NCBI GenBank assembly: GCA_964633115.1
Contig: CAZWEO010000002.1
Span: 56,604 to 120,603 of the forward strand
Direction of reading: 5' to 3'
DNA length: 64,000 nt
DNA from: B30-G6 sp964633115
Lineage (GTDB): Bacteria; Desulfobacterota; Desulfobacteria; Desulfobacterales; B30-G6
The notes under the pieces are model-generated. The model saw only the letters and a list, made by a program, of their open reading frames with translations. It did no database searches and was not told the origin of the DNA. A program made the translations under genes and the position numbers. Every line of letters starts with the position of its first letter. Position 1 is the first letter of the stretch. This document shows, piece after piece, positions 17,089-26,830 of this stretch.

Positions 17089-18443
17089 ATGGGGATCACA
17101 TCTCAAAATATAGCGGAAGTACCGGCCCTAACTTGGGCTGAGATCGATCTGGAAGCATTGTCACATAACTACCGCGAACTGCGACGGCTTACCTCCCCAT
17201 CAGCCACTATCATGGCAGTTGTCAAAGCCGATGGTTATGGCCATGGTGCAGTCCAGGTATCTCGGGTCGCACTGGCAAACGGTGCGCAGCTTTTGGCTGT
17301 GGCCCGTTTGGACGAAGCAATTCAACTACGGGAAGCCGGTATTAAGGCGCCGGTATTACTATTTGGTCAATGCTTGCCCGCCTATGTTGACACCTTGACT
17401 TCCCTTAATATATGGGCCAGCATTAATTCATTTGAAAGTGCCCAGGCACTCTCCTCCGAAGCTGTGCGATGCAATCAAACGGTCTGTGGGCACATTAAAG
17501 TCGATACGGGTATGGGGCGTCTGGGGGTCATGGCAGATGAAATAGCCCTTTCAGATACGGCAGGTGGACAAAAAAAAGAAGCATTGGACACCATCCAGGC
17601 CATCACATCCCTTCAAAAAATTAAGATTGAGGGCATTTTCACCCACTTTGCCAATGCCGATAGTAAGGATAAAACCCATGCAATATGCCAGCTTGCCATC
17701 TTTAATAAATTGTTGGATGCCTTAAATAAACGGGGTATTGAATTTAAATTCCGACATACTGCCAATAGTGCTGCCACAATAGAATTGCCGGACTCGCATT
17801 TGGACTTGGTCCGTCCCGGCATTTCGCAATACGGCTTGTGGCCTTCCCCTGCTATCGATCGCAGCCTCATTGATCTAAAACCTGCAATGGCTATCAAATC
17901 GCGAATCATTCAGATAAAAGACGTGGGATCCGGCTTTAAGGTCAGCTATGGCAGCACCCATACCACTTCAGCTGCCACACGTATCGCTACTATCCCCATC
18001 GGCTACGCGGATGGTTACGACCGCATCCTTTCATCCCAGGGCCATATGCTGGTTCGGGGAAAGCGTGCGCCCATAATTGGACGCGTGTGTATGGATTTAA
18101 CCATGCTCGATGTGGGGCACATACCCGAAGCTAGTTTGAATGATGAGGTGATCATCTTAGGAAAACAGGGGAGCGAGGCTATCAGCGCTGATGAAATAGC
18201 AGAACGTGTGGGTAGCATCAACTATGAGATCGTATCGTCTTTAACTGCCCGGGTGCCGAAAGTATATNNNNNNNNNNNNNNNNNNNNNNNNNNNNNNNNN
18301 NNNNNNNNNNNNNNNNNNNNNNNNNNNNNNNNNNNNNNNNNNNNNNNNNNNNNNNNNNNNNNNNNNNTAGCATCAACTATGAGATCGTATCGTCTTTAAC
18401 TGCCCGGGTGCCGAAAGTATATGTTGGTACACCAGGCTGTTAG
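17089..18443 (+). CDS. alr: Alanine racemase (interrupted by an artificial gap)
   Basis: This is a PLP-dependent alanine racemase making D-alanine. PLP Lys46 lies in MAVVKADGYGHG and the second half contains the GYADGYDR region expected for the fold III enzyme; the catalytic-Tyr segment SYGSTHTT is near residue 290. The run of 100 N at 18268-18367 is flanked by identical 55-base copies, so the real gene has no gap: joining them gives a frame ending VYVGTPGC and TAG at 18441-18443, about 399 residues, a little longer than the usual 370-380. I prefer ATG 17089 with AGG before it to the ATG at 17068. Confidence 0.93.
18268..18367. other. Assembly gap of 100 N flanked by a 55-bp duplication
   Basis: The 55 bases before the N run (18213-18267) are repeated exactly after it (18368-18422). 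The gap length is a default value and the duplicated length is the same as at the second gap, so two contigs sharing a 55-base end were scaffolded without being merged. Confidence 0.95.
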
Positions 18444-18536
18444 TCTGTATGCATTTAGGCTGGTAGGCGCTAACAGTCTAAATGAAATGAGCACACTTAA
18501 ATTTCTTGCTCGTAACTGGCAGATGTAAGGAATCCG

Positions 18537-19778
18537 ATGGCTGATAAGATTGATTGGCACAACGGAACCTGGCAAAACAGCCAGGTCGGAAAGCCCCAGA
18601 CTGAAATCGTTTTTTGTTCAGACTGGGCGCCTATTCGCGGTTTCAAAGAGATCATCCTTGCAAAACCTCTGACGGTTTATGGTGACCTGCTGCCGGAATT
18701 GCAGAATGTTGATATGCGCGTTGTCAACCTCGAATGCCCGCTAACCGATCACGGGCAGGAAGTTGTAAAAAGCGGGGCTGCATTCAAAGGTACCGCTGCG
18801 CATATCGACGGTCTTACACAAGTACCCTTTGAGATAGCCACCATGGCCAACAACCATGTATTTGATTTTGGTTACGACGGATTTCAATTGACCCGGGCCT
18901 TGCTGGATCAAAACCATATTCAGCATTTGGGCGCTGGTGACACGATTGATGAAGCTGCGGCTCCCTTGGAGGTTACATCAAACGGCATACGATTGGGATT
19001 GATTAATTTTAGTGAAGGTGAGGATTTCACCGCTGCTGGAGAAAATGCAGGCGTTTTTGGGTGGGACCTGGATCGGGTTGTGACCTTGGTACAAACGCTT
19101 AAGAAAAAAGTCCATGCTGTTATTGTTATCTGTCATGCCGGCGTTGAATACATCCCCTATCCACCGCCGTATGTTGTAGCCGCCTTCCAGCGCATCGCTG
19201 CAGCCGGTGCTGACATGATCATCGGGCACCACCCGCATGTTCCCCAAGGAATCCAAATTTACCAACAGGTACCCATCTGTTACAGTTTGGGCAACTTTGT
19301 TTTTTATCAATCCGTGGATCTATTGTGGCGCAAGATCGGATATTTTCTAAAAGTCGGATTTACCAAAACCGGTATCACACATATTCGTTTGGTGCCATAT
19401 GAGATTTTAAACCAAAACCTTCGATTACTGAACCATGAAAAACTTCAGTGGTTTTTGAGAAAGCTAAAGGATGTATCATTGCCATTGGAAGATTTTTCCC
19501 ACACCCAGTCAGCATGGCACGGGTATTTACGATATTACGGCATGAAGGGCTTTCGAAACGAAATCAAAACAATCATGGATAAATTAGACACCGAACCAGC
19601 CAAAGGGGCGGCCATGTTTCGCAACCGCATCGCCACCATGCAACATAACCAGCACCTAACAGATGCCATGTCACGCATCATAGCTGGTACAATTGATTCT
19701 TCTCCACAGTGGGCCTATGATCATGTAGTGGAGTGGATGACACGCACAATTTCTGATTATGATCATGGTATAAGATAA
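18537..19778 (+). CDS. CapA-family metallophosphoesterase-like protein
   Basis: This 413-residue protein matches the CapA/PgsA (poly-gamma-glutamate capsule synthesis) fold, a calcineurin-like phosphoesterase. Metal-ligand motifs are visible in order: NLECPLTD near residue 62, ATMANNHVFDFGYDG near 103, VICHAGVEY near 198 and IIGHHPHVPQG near 228. Unlike classical CapA it has no membrane anchor. The last 130 residues are outside the core and helical. It lies between alanine racemase and an Asp/Glu racemase with 1-base spacing to the latter, so they are surely cotranscribed. A role with D-amino acids or a peptide polymer is inferred from this context. Confidence 0.85.
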   Translation: MADKIDWHNGTWQNSQVGKPQTEIVFCSDWAPIRGFKEIILAKPLTVYGDLLPELQNVDMRVVNLECPLTDHGQEVVKSGAAFKGTAAHIDGLTQVPFEIATMANNHVFDFGYDGFQLTRALLDQNHIQHLGAGDTIDEAAAPLEVTSNGIRLGLINFSEGEDFTAAGENAGVFGWDLDRVVTLVQTLKKKVHAVIVICHAGVEYIPYPPPYVVAAFQRIAAAGADMIIGHHPHVPQGIQIYQQVPICYSLGNFVFYQSVDLLWRKIGYFLKVGFTKTGITHIRLVPYEILNQNLRLLNHEKLQWFLRKLKDVSLPLEDFSHTQSAWHGYLRYYGMKGFRNEIKTIMDKLDTEPAKGAAMFRNRIATMQHNQHLTDAMSRIIAGTIDSSPQWAYDHVVEWMTRTISDYDHGIR

Positions 19779-19779
19779 T

Positions 19780-20703
19780 ATGATGTATAACCAATCTGAA
19801 AAATTCCAAGCATTTCTGAAAAAGGAGGAAGTCACCATCCTGGTGGTGGATTCTGGCCTCGGTGGAATGGCCATCTGTGCGGATATTGCGCGTGCCCTAC
19901 CAAAAAAACGACACTTTAAAACACTTTCACTGATTTATTTCAATGCTTGGCCGCAGCAAGATAGAGGTTATAACCGGCTGGAAAACAAGCAGGGACAGAT
20001 TGATACGTTTGACAGGGCACTGAACAGTATGCTGCAGTTCAAACCGGATTTTATCATGCTGGCCTGCAACACCCTATCCGTGCTTTATCCATCTACAAAA
20101 TTTTACCAGAAGGACAAGATTGCTGTAATTGACATCGTGGATTTTGGTGTGGATATGATAGCGAACAAGCTTTTAATGAATGCTAAATCCCAGGTGGTAA
20201 TTTTGGGAACGGTCACCACCGTTAATAGTCGTATGCATCATGAACGCTTATTGCAAGCAGGCATTCGCGCTAACCGGATAGTGCTGCAGCCTTGCGATCA
20301 GTTGGCCACCGCCATTGAAAACGGACCGCAAAGTCTGCTGGTGGATGATATGATCCAGAAATTTCTCGGTGAGGCAGTCTCGAAAATAAACCCACTTGCC
20401 CAACAGGTATTGGGTGCTTTGTGTTGTACCCATTTTGGTTATTGTCAGGATCAGTTTCAAGAAAAGTTGACAACCTTGACCGGAAAACCAGTGGCCATTC
20501 TCAATCCGAATCATCATATGAGCGATCATTTATTGGCCGCTTGCCATGATAACGGCTTTGATACCCGACAACATATCCGCGTTGTCTCAAAGGTAAAATG
20601 GGATCCAGGCAAGATCGCGGCGATTTCGGAACGGGTCCATCCAGTTTCAACCCAAACGGCCATAGCTCTGTCCAAGTACGAACATGTACCCGAATTATTC
20701 TGA
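19780..20703 (+). CDS. Aspartate/glutamate racemase family protein (MurI-like)
   Basis: This 307-residue protein resembles glutamate racemase. It has VVDSGLGGMA near residue 22 and the two catalytic cysteines in ACNTLS (near 87) and GALCCTHFGYC (near 212). The insert after the first motif and the C-terminal 60 residues differ from housekeeping MurI, so this may be a second, specialised racemase. Its ATG lies one base after the capA-like stop and the next gene starts 12 bases downstream, so the three act together. Product is probably D-glutamate or D-aspartate. Confidence 0.8.
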   Translation: MMYNQSEKFQAFLKKEEVTILVVDSGLGGMAICADIARALPKKRHFKTLSLIYFNAWPQQDRGYNRLENKQGQIDTFDRALNSMLQFKPDFIMLACNTLSVLYPSTKFYQKDKIAVIDIVDFGVDMIANKLLMNAKSQVVILGTVTTVNSRMHHERLLQAGIRANRIVLQPCDQLATAIENGPQSLLVDDMIQKFLGEAVSKINPLAQQVLGALCCTHFGYCQDQFQEKLTTLTGKPVAILNPNHHMSDHLLAACHDNGFDTRQHIRVVSKVKWDPGKIAAISERVHPVSTQTAIALSKYEHVPELF

Positions 20704-20715
20704 TAGGAACCAATT

Positions 20716-21702
20716 GTGAAGCGATTACTCATTATTACTGGCCCCGGCGGTGACGCCCAAGGCTGGGGAAACCTTGAAGTAACTCAGACGCTAGCTGCGG
20801 CGCTCAACTCAGATGGCAAGGCTGCCGAAATCGCCTTTGTGAATACCATGGATGATTTTTTAACCGCTATCGATACCTATCAATACGACATGATTTGGAG
20901 CGCCCTCTATTATATCACCGACAAGGAAGATATTATCGGACTAAATGTGGATGACGATGCCTGGTTGGCAGACATTTTTGACCGTCGCCAAATACCCTAT
21001 ATCGGTCCAAGCGCCCCGACCATGAAAGACCTGATCAATAAGACTGCCACTCACAATATCCTGTGGTCGCGTGGCATTTCCGTCCCAGCCCATTACCAGG
21101 TAGACATGAACCAAGAGTTACCTGATGTTCAATTCCCTGCTTTCGTCAAACCCAGTTGCGAATCCAGATCCGTTGGTATCAGTGACAACAGCGTCGTGAG
21201 CAATCACATGGAATTGCAAAAACAGGTGACCCATATCCATAAACGTTTCGAACAACCGGCTTTAATTGAGGACTACTTGCCCGGCGAGGAGTACACGGTT
21301 CTTATGATCGGAAATGGAGAGAAACAAATACTACTACCCGGTGTGGTGACGGTCAAAGGTGGTCACAATGGTCGCTATCCGATTTTACGTAGTGATATGC
21401 GCGGGGTCGGTATCACCCAAATAAATGTACCGAAGCACAGTTCCATAGAAGCCAAGGCGTTGTGCCGGCAAGCGGTTGATGCCTTAAACTGCCTGGATCA
21501 TGTACGCGTGGATATGCGTTTTGATGTCCAAGGGTGTTTGAAGATTATCGAAGTCAACGGCATACCGGGACTAAAGCCTATTAAAAGCTGGAGTCCCCAA
21601 ATGTATAGCCTCTATTATGGCAACGGCCAGGATCCCATGGAAGATTATCGGCAATTGGTGCATCAAATAGTGGATGCGGCGTTCGAACGCTATAACCTCT
21701 AG
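20716..21702 (+). CDS. D-alanine-D-alanine ligase-like ATP-grasp enzyme
   Basis: This 328-residue protein has the ATP-grasp fold of Ddl: a central domain with FPAFVKPSCESRSVGIS and ALIEDYLPGEEYTVLMIG, and the C-terminal metal-binding motif IIEVNGIPGLKP. The N-terminal domain starts ITGPGGDAQGWGN instead of the usual Ddl GGxSxE motif, and Thr in the canonical EVNTxPG is replaced by Gly, so specificity may differ from D-Ala-D-Ala. The start is GTG 20716, with AGGAA before it. Together with the two racemases this suggests synthesis of a D-amino-acid dipeptide or amide. Confidence 0.8.
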   Translation: MKRLLIITGPGGDAQGWGNLEVTQTLAAALNSDGKAAEIAFVNTMDDFLTAIDTYQYDMIWSALYYITDKEDIIGLNVDDDAWLADIFDRRQIPYIGPSAPTMKDLINKTATHNILWSRGISVPAHYQVDMNQELPDVQFPAFVKPSCESRSVGISDNSVVSNHMELQKQVTHIHKRFEQPALIEDYLPGEEYTVLMIGNGEKQILLPGVVTVKGGHNGRYPILRSDMRGVGITQINVPKHSSIEAKALCRQAVDALNCLDHVRVDMRFDVQGCLKIIEVNGIPGLKPIKSWSPQMYSLYYGNGQDPMEDYRQLVHQIVDAAFERYNL

Positions 21703-21711
21703 TCTTGAAGC

Positions 21712-22644
21712 CTATCTATTCTTTAACGCCTCTGTTATCGCTGGCACCACCTCAAACAAATCTGCCACGATACCGTAATCACATTTTCCAAATATGGGTG
21801 CGTCTTTATCGGTGTTGATGCCGACGATGACTTTGGACGTTTTCATGCCGGCAAAGTGTTGGACAGAGCCGGAAAGACCACAACCGATATAAAGTTTGGG
21901 GGAAACGGTTTTGCCGGTTTGGCCAACCTGCATGCTATGCGGCGCAAATCCGGCATCCACAGCGGCCCTGGATGCGCCAACGGCAGCACCCAATTTTTCG
22001 GCGCATTCGTAAAGAATTTTAAAGTTTTCAGATGAGTCCATGGGGCGTCCGCCGGTGATGATGATTTCAGCCTCGGTCAGATCGGCTGAAACTGAACCGC
22101 TTTTTTTATTTTCGATAAACTCAAATCCCTCATCCTCACTCACATCCGGTGCAAAGGCGATGATCTGGGCCGATGTGCTGCTCTTTTCAGCTTCAATCAC
22201 ATTGGGCCGCATGCCAATTAGCATAGGATTGCCATTTAATTTAATGATTGCAATTGTTTTGCCGGAAAAATGACTTTTTTGTACGGTTCCCTCGGAAAGA
22301 TTTACTTTGATCACATCCAAGGCCAGCGGTGCATCCAATTTGCACGCACAGCGGGCCAGCAAATCGCGTCCCCGGGAACTGGCAAGACCCATCACCGCTT
22401 GCAAATCAAATTCTTTAATGGCTGCTGCTAGTAGGCTGGCCTTTTGGGCTGGGCTTGCGATCACAGGCATGGTTACAATCTTCTCAGCGCCAAAGCGTTC
22501 GAGGTCGCTTTTATAGGCTTCGCCATTTTCACCGAAAACCAGAGCAACGATGCTGCCACCATCGCGACCTGCTGTCATGACGCCATAATTAGACGCCTTA
22601 ATCTCATCGCCATCAAGTTCGATGATTATACCGATATTAGACAT
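21712..22644 (-). CDS. etfA: Electron transfer flavoprotein, alpha subunit
   Basis: This is EtfA (310 residues from ATG 22644, with AAAGGTG before it; a GTG at 22653 is less likely). The C-terminal FAD-binding domain is complete: GASRAAVDAGF, QVGQTGKTVSPKLYIGCGLSG and INTDKDAPIFGKCDYGIVAD. With EtfB it carries electrons from acyl-CoA dehydrogenases or similar flavoenzymes. It is downstream of etfB and of two methyltransferase genes. It converges with the Ddl-like gene, with only 9 bases between stops and no terminator. Confidence 0.96.
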   Translation of the reverse strand: MSNIGIIIELDGDEIKASNYGVMTAGRDGGSIVALVFGENGEAYKSDLERFGAEKIVTMPVIASPAQKASLLAAAIKEFDLQAVMGLASSRGRDLLARCACKLDAPLALDVIKVNLSEGTVQKSHFSGKTIAIIKLNGNPMLIGMRPNVIEAEKSSTSAQIIAFAPDVSEDEGFEFIENKKSGSVSADLTEAEIIITGGRPMDSSENFKILYECAEKLGAAVGASRAAVDAGFAPHSMQVGQTGKTVSPKLYIGCGLSGSVQHFAGMKTSKVIVGINTDKDAPIFGKCDYGIVADLFEVVPAITEALKNR

Positions 22645-22723
22645 AATATTCACCTTTAAAAAAGTTTTAAGTGTTAGGTTTTAAGTTGGTTTACAGCTAA
22701 CTGCTGAGATTTTTAAATAACAA

Positions 22724-22764
22724 ACGACGTAGTCGCTTCTCATAAGTTTGGGCACCAAACTTAT
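22724..22764. repeat. GNA-triloop hairpin pair, copy B (etfB-etfA spacer)
   Basis: A short hairpin CGAC-GTA-GTCG (22726-22736) is followed by a longer one with stem ATAAGTTTGG and loop GCA (22742-22764), ending one base before the etfB stop codon. The stem sequence differs completely from copies A, C and D but pairs perfectly, i.e. the changes are compensatory. Confidence 0.65.
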
Positions 22765-23532
22765 TTATAGTACTTTGGCATCATTTTCGAGACGATTGAT
22801 AAGATCGGCTACCATCTGCTTAACCGAACCATTCAGCATCGTTGCCTCACCACGCTCTTTAACGGACGTTAAATGGTTTGTTTCGGATGAACTAATGCTC
22901 AAATCAATGCCCAAATCGCTCAGCTCCATTTCTTCAAGAGGCTTTTTCTTAGCTTTGAGGATATCTGGTAATTTGGGATAGCGGGGTTCGTTGAGGCCTT
23001 TGGTTGCGCCAATGACGCAGGGCATCGACATGGCGATGACGTCGCGATCGCCGCCACCCATTTCACATTCAACCTTGGCCTGACCGTCTTGCATGGAAAA
23101 GGCGGCCACGTCCGATGCCACCGGCAGTCCCATTTTAGAAGCCAGGCGATAATGGGTCTGCATGCCTTCACTATCTACCGATTGCTTGCCCGTAAATATG
23201 AGATCCGGCATCCCATCCTGTTCGATAACGGACTTGATGACCAAGGCGGTACTATCGCTGTCCAGAAACTGGGAATCTGTCTTGACAAGAATAGCCCGGT
23301 CCGCTCCCACCGACAGGGCACTGCGCAAGGTGTTCAAAGCGGCCGGTACGCCCACAGAAATGACAACGACCTCGCCGCCATGCTGCTGAACTGTCCGGAC
23401 AGCTTCCTCCACAGCGTATTCGTCGTAGGGATTCATGACGAATTTGACCGAATCATTGAATCCGATCTCGCCCACAATCTTAATATTGGCCGCAGTGTCG
23501 GGTACATGTTTGACGCAAACAATAATTTTCAT
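22765..23532 (-). CDS. etfB: Electron transfer flavoprotein, beta subunit
   Basis: This 255-residue protein is EtfB. It begins MKIIVCVKHVPDT, has NPYDEYAVEEAVR near residue 34, the AMP-binding region GADRAILVKTDSQFLDSDS near 76, and the family signature region VECEMGGGDRDVIAMSMPCV near 150, followed by KGLNEPRYPKLPDILKAKKK. A GGAG precedes the ATG. It is followed by etfA after about 110 bases holding a hairpin repeat. It presumably delivers electrons to the membrane Fe-S oxidoreductase encoded at 26831. Confidence 0.96.
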   Translation of the reverse strand: MKIIVCVKHVPDTAANIKIVGEIGFNDSVKFVMNPYDEYAVEEAVRTVQQHGGEVVVISVGVPAALNTLRSALSVGADRAILVKTDSQFLDSDSTALVIKSVIEQDGMPDLIFTGKQSVDSEGMQTHYRLASKMGLPVASDVAAFSMQDGQAKVECEMGGGDRDVIAMSMPCVIGATKGLNEPRYPKLPDILKAKKKPLEEMELSDLGIDLSISSSETNHLTSVKERGEATMLNGSVKQMVADLINRLENDAKVL

Positions 23533-23603
23533 ACTTTCTCCTTACTAAAAATAGGTATAAGCTTTTGACTGTTAGCTGCAAACAGACTTTGGTTATGGGT
23601 GTC

Positions 23604-24887
23604 TTACATTGTTTTTTGGGGCAGCATCCCTCTCTCGACCACATCCCGGGCCCAATTGTCAAATGCACTCAAATTGGCGGTGGTGTGATAGTCATCATGA
23701 TAGTCAAAACTTGCCACGCGCTGGATTACCTCAAAGGCGTGTGGATCTGGTGTCAGATACAACGGTAAAAGATTTGAATCATCGGTATGGTTGGAAACGT
23801 ATTCACGATGTGCCTGGCAATCGCTTAAAAAGGAATCTTCACTAAAAAAATTAAGATTATCTAAAACGCCAAAACAATGCCTGGCATTGTGAACGCCAAA
23901 TTTACATAAGATAGAGCGGCCACGTTGACCTTCAGAAACAGCTAAATCTCCCGGTGTTTTCAAACTGGTACTGCCACCTGATTGCACACTCGGGAGACCA
24001 GTAACCCACATGTTCAAACGGGCGACCGCCACATTCAGTAGGTCCATGCCGTCATGTGAATAGTCCAAGTCGCCATCGGGGCGGGTTGTGCAAGGCATAC
24101 CGCCGAACATACACAACATGCCAGGGTTTACTGTCTGGGTAACCGCCAGCATAAACATAACCTCGGCATGGGTTATGACGATGCAGGCTTCAGGACTCTG
24201 TGGCGCGGTGCGTCCGGCCAAGGGCATGGTGGTTAAGCGCAGGTTGTTACCAATGCGGGCACTTCGAACCAGGGCGTCCATCATATCGTCCATACAGATC
24301 AGCGGCGATTTGATACCACAGATGGAATCGTGCCAATCCTCCCGACCGGCAAACCAATTAACCGCTTCCTCACCGGACATATAGGCGCTACAAGTTACCT
24401 TGAGGCAGCCTTTGAGCCCGTCCATGATCTGATTGCAGGTCAAGGGGTCACCTTTGTGCACCTTGACCGGCTGGCTTAAAAACCGCACCACATCCAAATT
24501 TTCGGACACGATCTCGATCAAGTGTTCTAGTTCGTCGTAAGACGCCGGCATGGGGTATGGATCCGCTTCACGATATAGAAATGGCGGGATCCCCCCGATT
24601 CCCAGTGTATTTGGGCCCTCGTCACCCGAAAACGTTTTGGCAGCCGATTGAACACTTTGATCAATCAATTCCGGGAGCAGGTATAAGCGACCAACTGAAT
24701 CATCATAACCGGCAAGACCGGTGGCCTCTAACAGTGATATCACGGTGCGATTTCGGGTTTCGACACCGACCTCTGCCAACACCGCCTTGGTAGTTTCATG
24801 AATTCTCTCATAGGACTGTTTTTCAACCAAAAGCGCTTGTTGAAATTTATTTTGGGCCCTTTTTAGGGTTGCATCAATATCCATCAT
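23604..24887 (-). CDS. MttB-family methyltransferase lacking pyrrolysine
   Basis: This 428-residue protein belongs to the trimethylamine methyltransferase (MttB/MtgB) superfamily of corrinoid-dependent demethylases. The segment GLPSVQSGGST aligns with the pyrrolysine site (PSWVGGG-Pyl) of the MttB at 25058, and the residue there is Ser306 (codon AGT at 23972-23970), so this is a non-Pyl member. Such enzymes demethylate quaternary amines such as glycine betaine, carnitine or related compounds; the substrate here is unknown. I chose ATG 24887 with GGAG before it. No corrinoid protein or activase gene is adjacent. Confidence 0.82.
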   Translation of the reverse strand: MMDIDATLKRAQNKFQQALLVEKQSYERIHETTKAVLAEVGVETRNRTVISLLEATGLAGYDDSVGRLYLLPELIDQSVQSAAKTFSGDEGPNTLGIGGIPPFLYREADPYPMPASYDELEHLIEIVSENLDVVRFLSQPVKVHKGDPLTCNQIMDGLKGCLKVTCSAYMSGEEAVNWFAGREDWHDSICGIKSPLICMDDMMDALVRSARIGNNLRLTTMPLAGRTAPQSPEACIVITHAEVMFMLAVTQTVNPGMLCMFGGMPCTTRPDGDLDYSHDGMDLLNVAVARLNMWVTGLPSVQSGGSTSLKTPGDLAVSEGQRGRSILCKFGVHNARHCFGVLDNLNFFSEDSFLSDCQAHREYVSNHTDDSNLLPLYLTPDPHAFEVIQRVASFDYHDDYHTTANLSAFDNWARDVVERGMLPQKTM

Positions 24888-24954
24888 TGGCGTTTCTCCG
24901 TCTAAGAATCGTTGATGAGCTCGGAACCTCGATGCGCATAGCCTTTTCGCGAAG

Positions 24955-25040
24955 GCCGGGTGTGGGGACACCCTACCCGGCTTTTCCAACACATAGTACC
25001 AACCCGGTCTCAAAAGGGTACCGTAAAAGAGGCCGGGTTG
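24955..25040. repeat. GC-rich hairpins between the two mttB genes
   Basis: GCCGGGT (24955-24961) pairs with ACCCGGC (24975-24981), and CAACCCGG (25000-25007) with CCGGGTTG (25033-25040). Both lie in the 170-base spacer of the methyltransferase operon and may stabilise or attenuate the transcript; no T-run marks a terminator. Confidence 0.45.
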
Positions 25041-25057
25041 TTAGTGGTCATACACAT

Positions 25058-26563
25058 CTATATCTTTTTCTTTTCTGCAGCCTTTTCGGCTTTTTTCTCC
25101 TTTACACGTTCTTCAAATTCTGAATAAATTCTATCAAGTTCTCTCTGCACATTGTCAGGTCTCGGTTCCGGGTGATATGTATCTAAGATTTCTAATGATT
25201 TTTCATAAGCCAAATCGGCAATTTCATGCGAACCTGCCATCTCCCATTGATCCCGGTCTTGACGGTTCATCAAAGTTGTTTTGGACATCTTTCTAAAGTT
25301 TTGCAATGTGTGTTCATGGGTAATAAACTCGCCCGCAGGACCCACATCCTTTATCACATTGTAGGCAATGTTTTTCTCTGAAACTTGAATGCCATCTACA
25401 ACCTTCAGCACCATATCCAGAAACTCATTCTGTAGCAAAGCAGAAGCATAATCCCAGGCCAATGCACTGTCGAGCATCCCGACCCCGTATATCATGTTGG
25501 CACCTGCCAACGCTGGTACGAGGGCGGTCAAAGTAAACTCATGGCCAGACTGGGCATCAAGTCTTTTGCTGTCAACCTACCCGCCGCCTACCCAAGAGGG
25601 AATCTTGTAGTGAAGCGCCAGTTTGGCGACCGCAGCACTGAGCATGGCCATTTCAGGCGCACCCATAGCCGCAAGCGTTGTGCGCATGTCCATGATACTC
25701 GTCGAGCTTCCATAAACCATGGGAGCACCTTTGCGCACAAGTTGTCCGAGTGTAATGGAGCCCAGTACTTCGGAATTATGTGTTACGAGCGTGCTGGCAA
25801 GATCGATACATGTCGTTCCACCGGTCAAACCCAGTCCGTTAATCTTGATGGGAATACCGAAATTGCAGGCTTCAATTAATACGTCAGTTGCCTCTTCGGT
25901 AAGAACAAGTGGGCTGACCGGATCGGCTGAGCATGTAAACAGTGGCGCCTGACTCAATTTGTCTTCGCCTCCGGCTAAAACAGCCCCCATCTTGACAGCC
26001 GCGTTAAAATGTTCAACCGTATAGATTCCCAGAAACCCGTGTTTCGAGGAATGAGAGTAAAAAGAGTAAGCATTATAAATGCTGGCCATCTCCTCTTCCA
26101 AATCGAGCGGCGTGAGCGGTCTTTCCCAGCCAACAACATTATCGAGGGTATCAATGAAACGAACCGTGTCGTCAACGTCCTTTCTGGTAGCGCCGCGCAA
26201 TTTCCTTGTTATCGGATCGATCAATGCCGACGCCTCACCAAAGTTGACAAATCCCGTTTTTTTTCCACCAGGCACATAATCGTTTTGAGGATCTATGGCA
26301 TGGGCACGATAGGCCGCAGGCGTCGATCGAATCGCGTCTTCCACCAAATGTGGGGGGATTTTGATGATCTGTTTGGTCTCATCGACAACGCATCCATTAT
26401 CTCCAAAAATCGTCCGTGCACGAGGGCTCATGACCTTCAAACCGATGTTCCAGAGAACATCGAGGGACGCCTCGTGAATCTGGTCGATGTCATCGGGACT
26501 CAACACATTCAGGCCGAAACTTCCGGCGCTGAGAAGATTTGCGTATTTGTAGTTTATTGTCAT
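25058..26563 (-). CDS. mttB: Trimethylamine methyltransferase MttB, pyrrolysine-containing (TAG read through)
   Basis: This gene encodes a 501-residue MttB if the in-frame TAG at 25579-25577 is read as pyrrolysine (residue 329, close to position 334 in Methanosarcina MttB). Before the TAG the protein reads KIPSWVGGG and after it VDSKRLDAQSGHEFTLTALV, which matches the Pyl site of MttB; the frame is unchanged on both sides and homology continues to the C-terminal helix (EILDTYHPEPRPDNVQRELD). MttB transfers a methyl group from trimethylamine to a corrinoid protein. It has an AGAGGAGA ribosome binding site. No pylTSBCD, mttC or ramA genes are in the window, so they must lie elsewhere. Confidence 0.93.
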
Positions 26564-26830
26564 TTAATCTCCTCTGTTTCGTTATTTAAGTTTAATTAAA
26601 TTATTCAGTAAAAAAATGCTCCTTTACTTCTGTCGTTGTCCTCCCTTCTTGTGGCTCCTGAAAAAACTAAAATATTTTTCAATGGCCTCAACTTGATTTA
26701 TTTATTGTGAATTCAACAAACCAAAAATATATAGAGTCATGTCGCCACCGAATATGATGGCCCGGGCATTATCGTGTCTGTCTCTGCTCCCATGGATCCA
26801 TTCTTACTACTTTAATTTATTGTGCCAGAT

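Noticed and set aside
25532..25579. The mttB gene looks split into two pieces, as if by a nonsense mutation
   Set aside because: The stop is TAG, lies exactly at the known pyrrolysine position, and the frame and homology continue without a break, so it is read as one gene.
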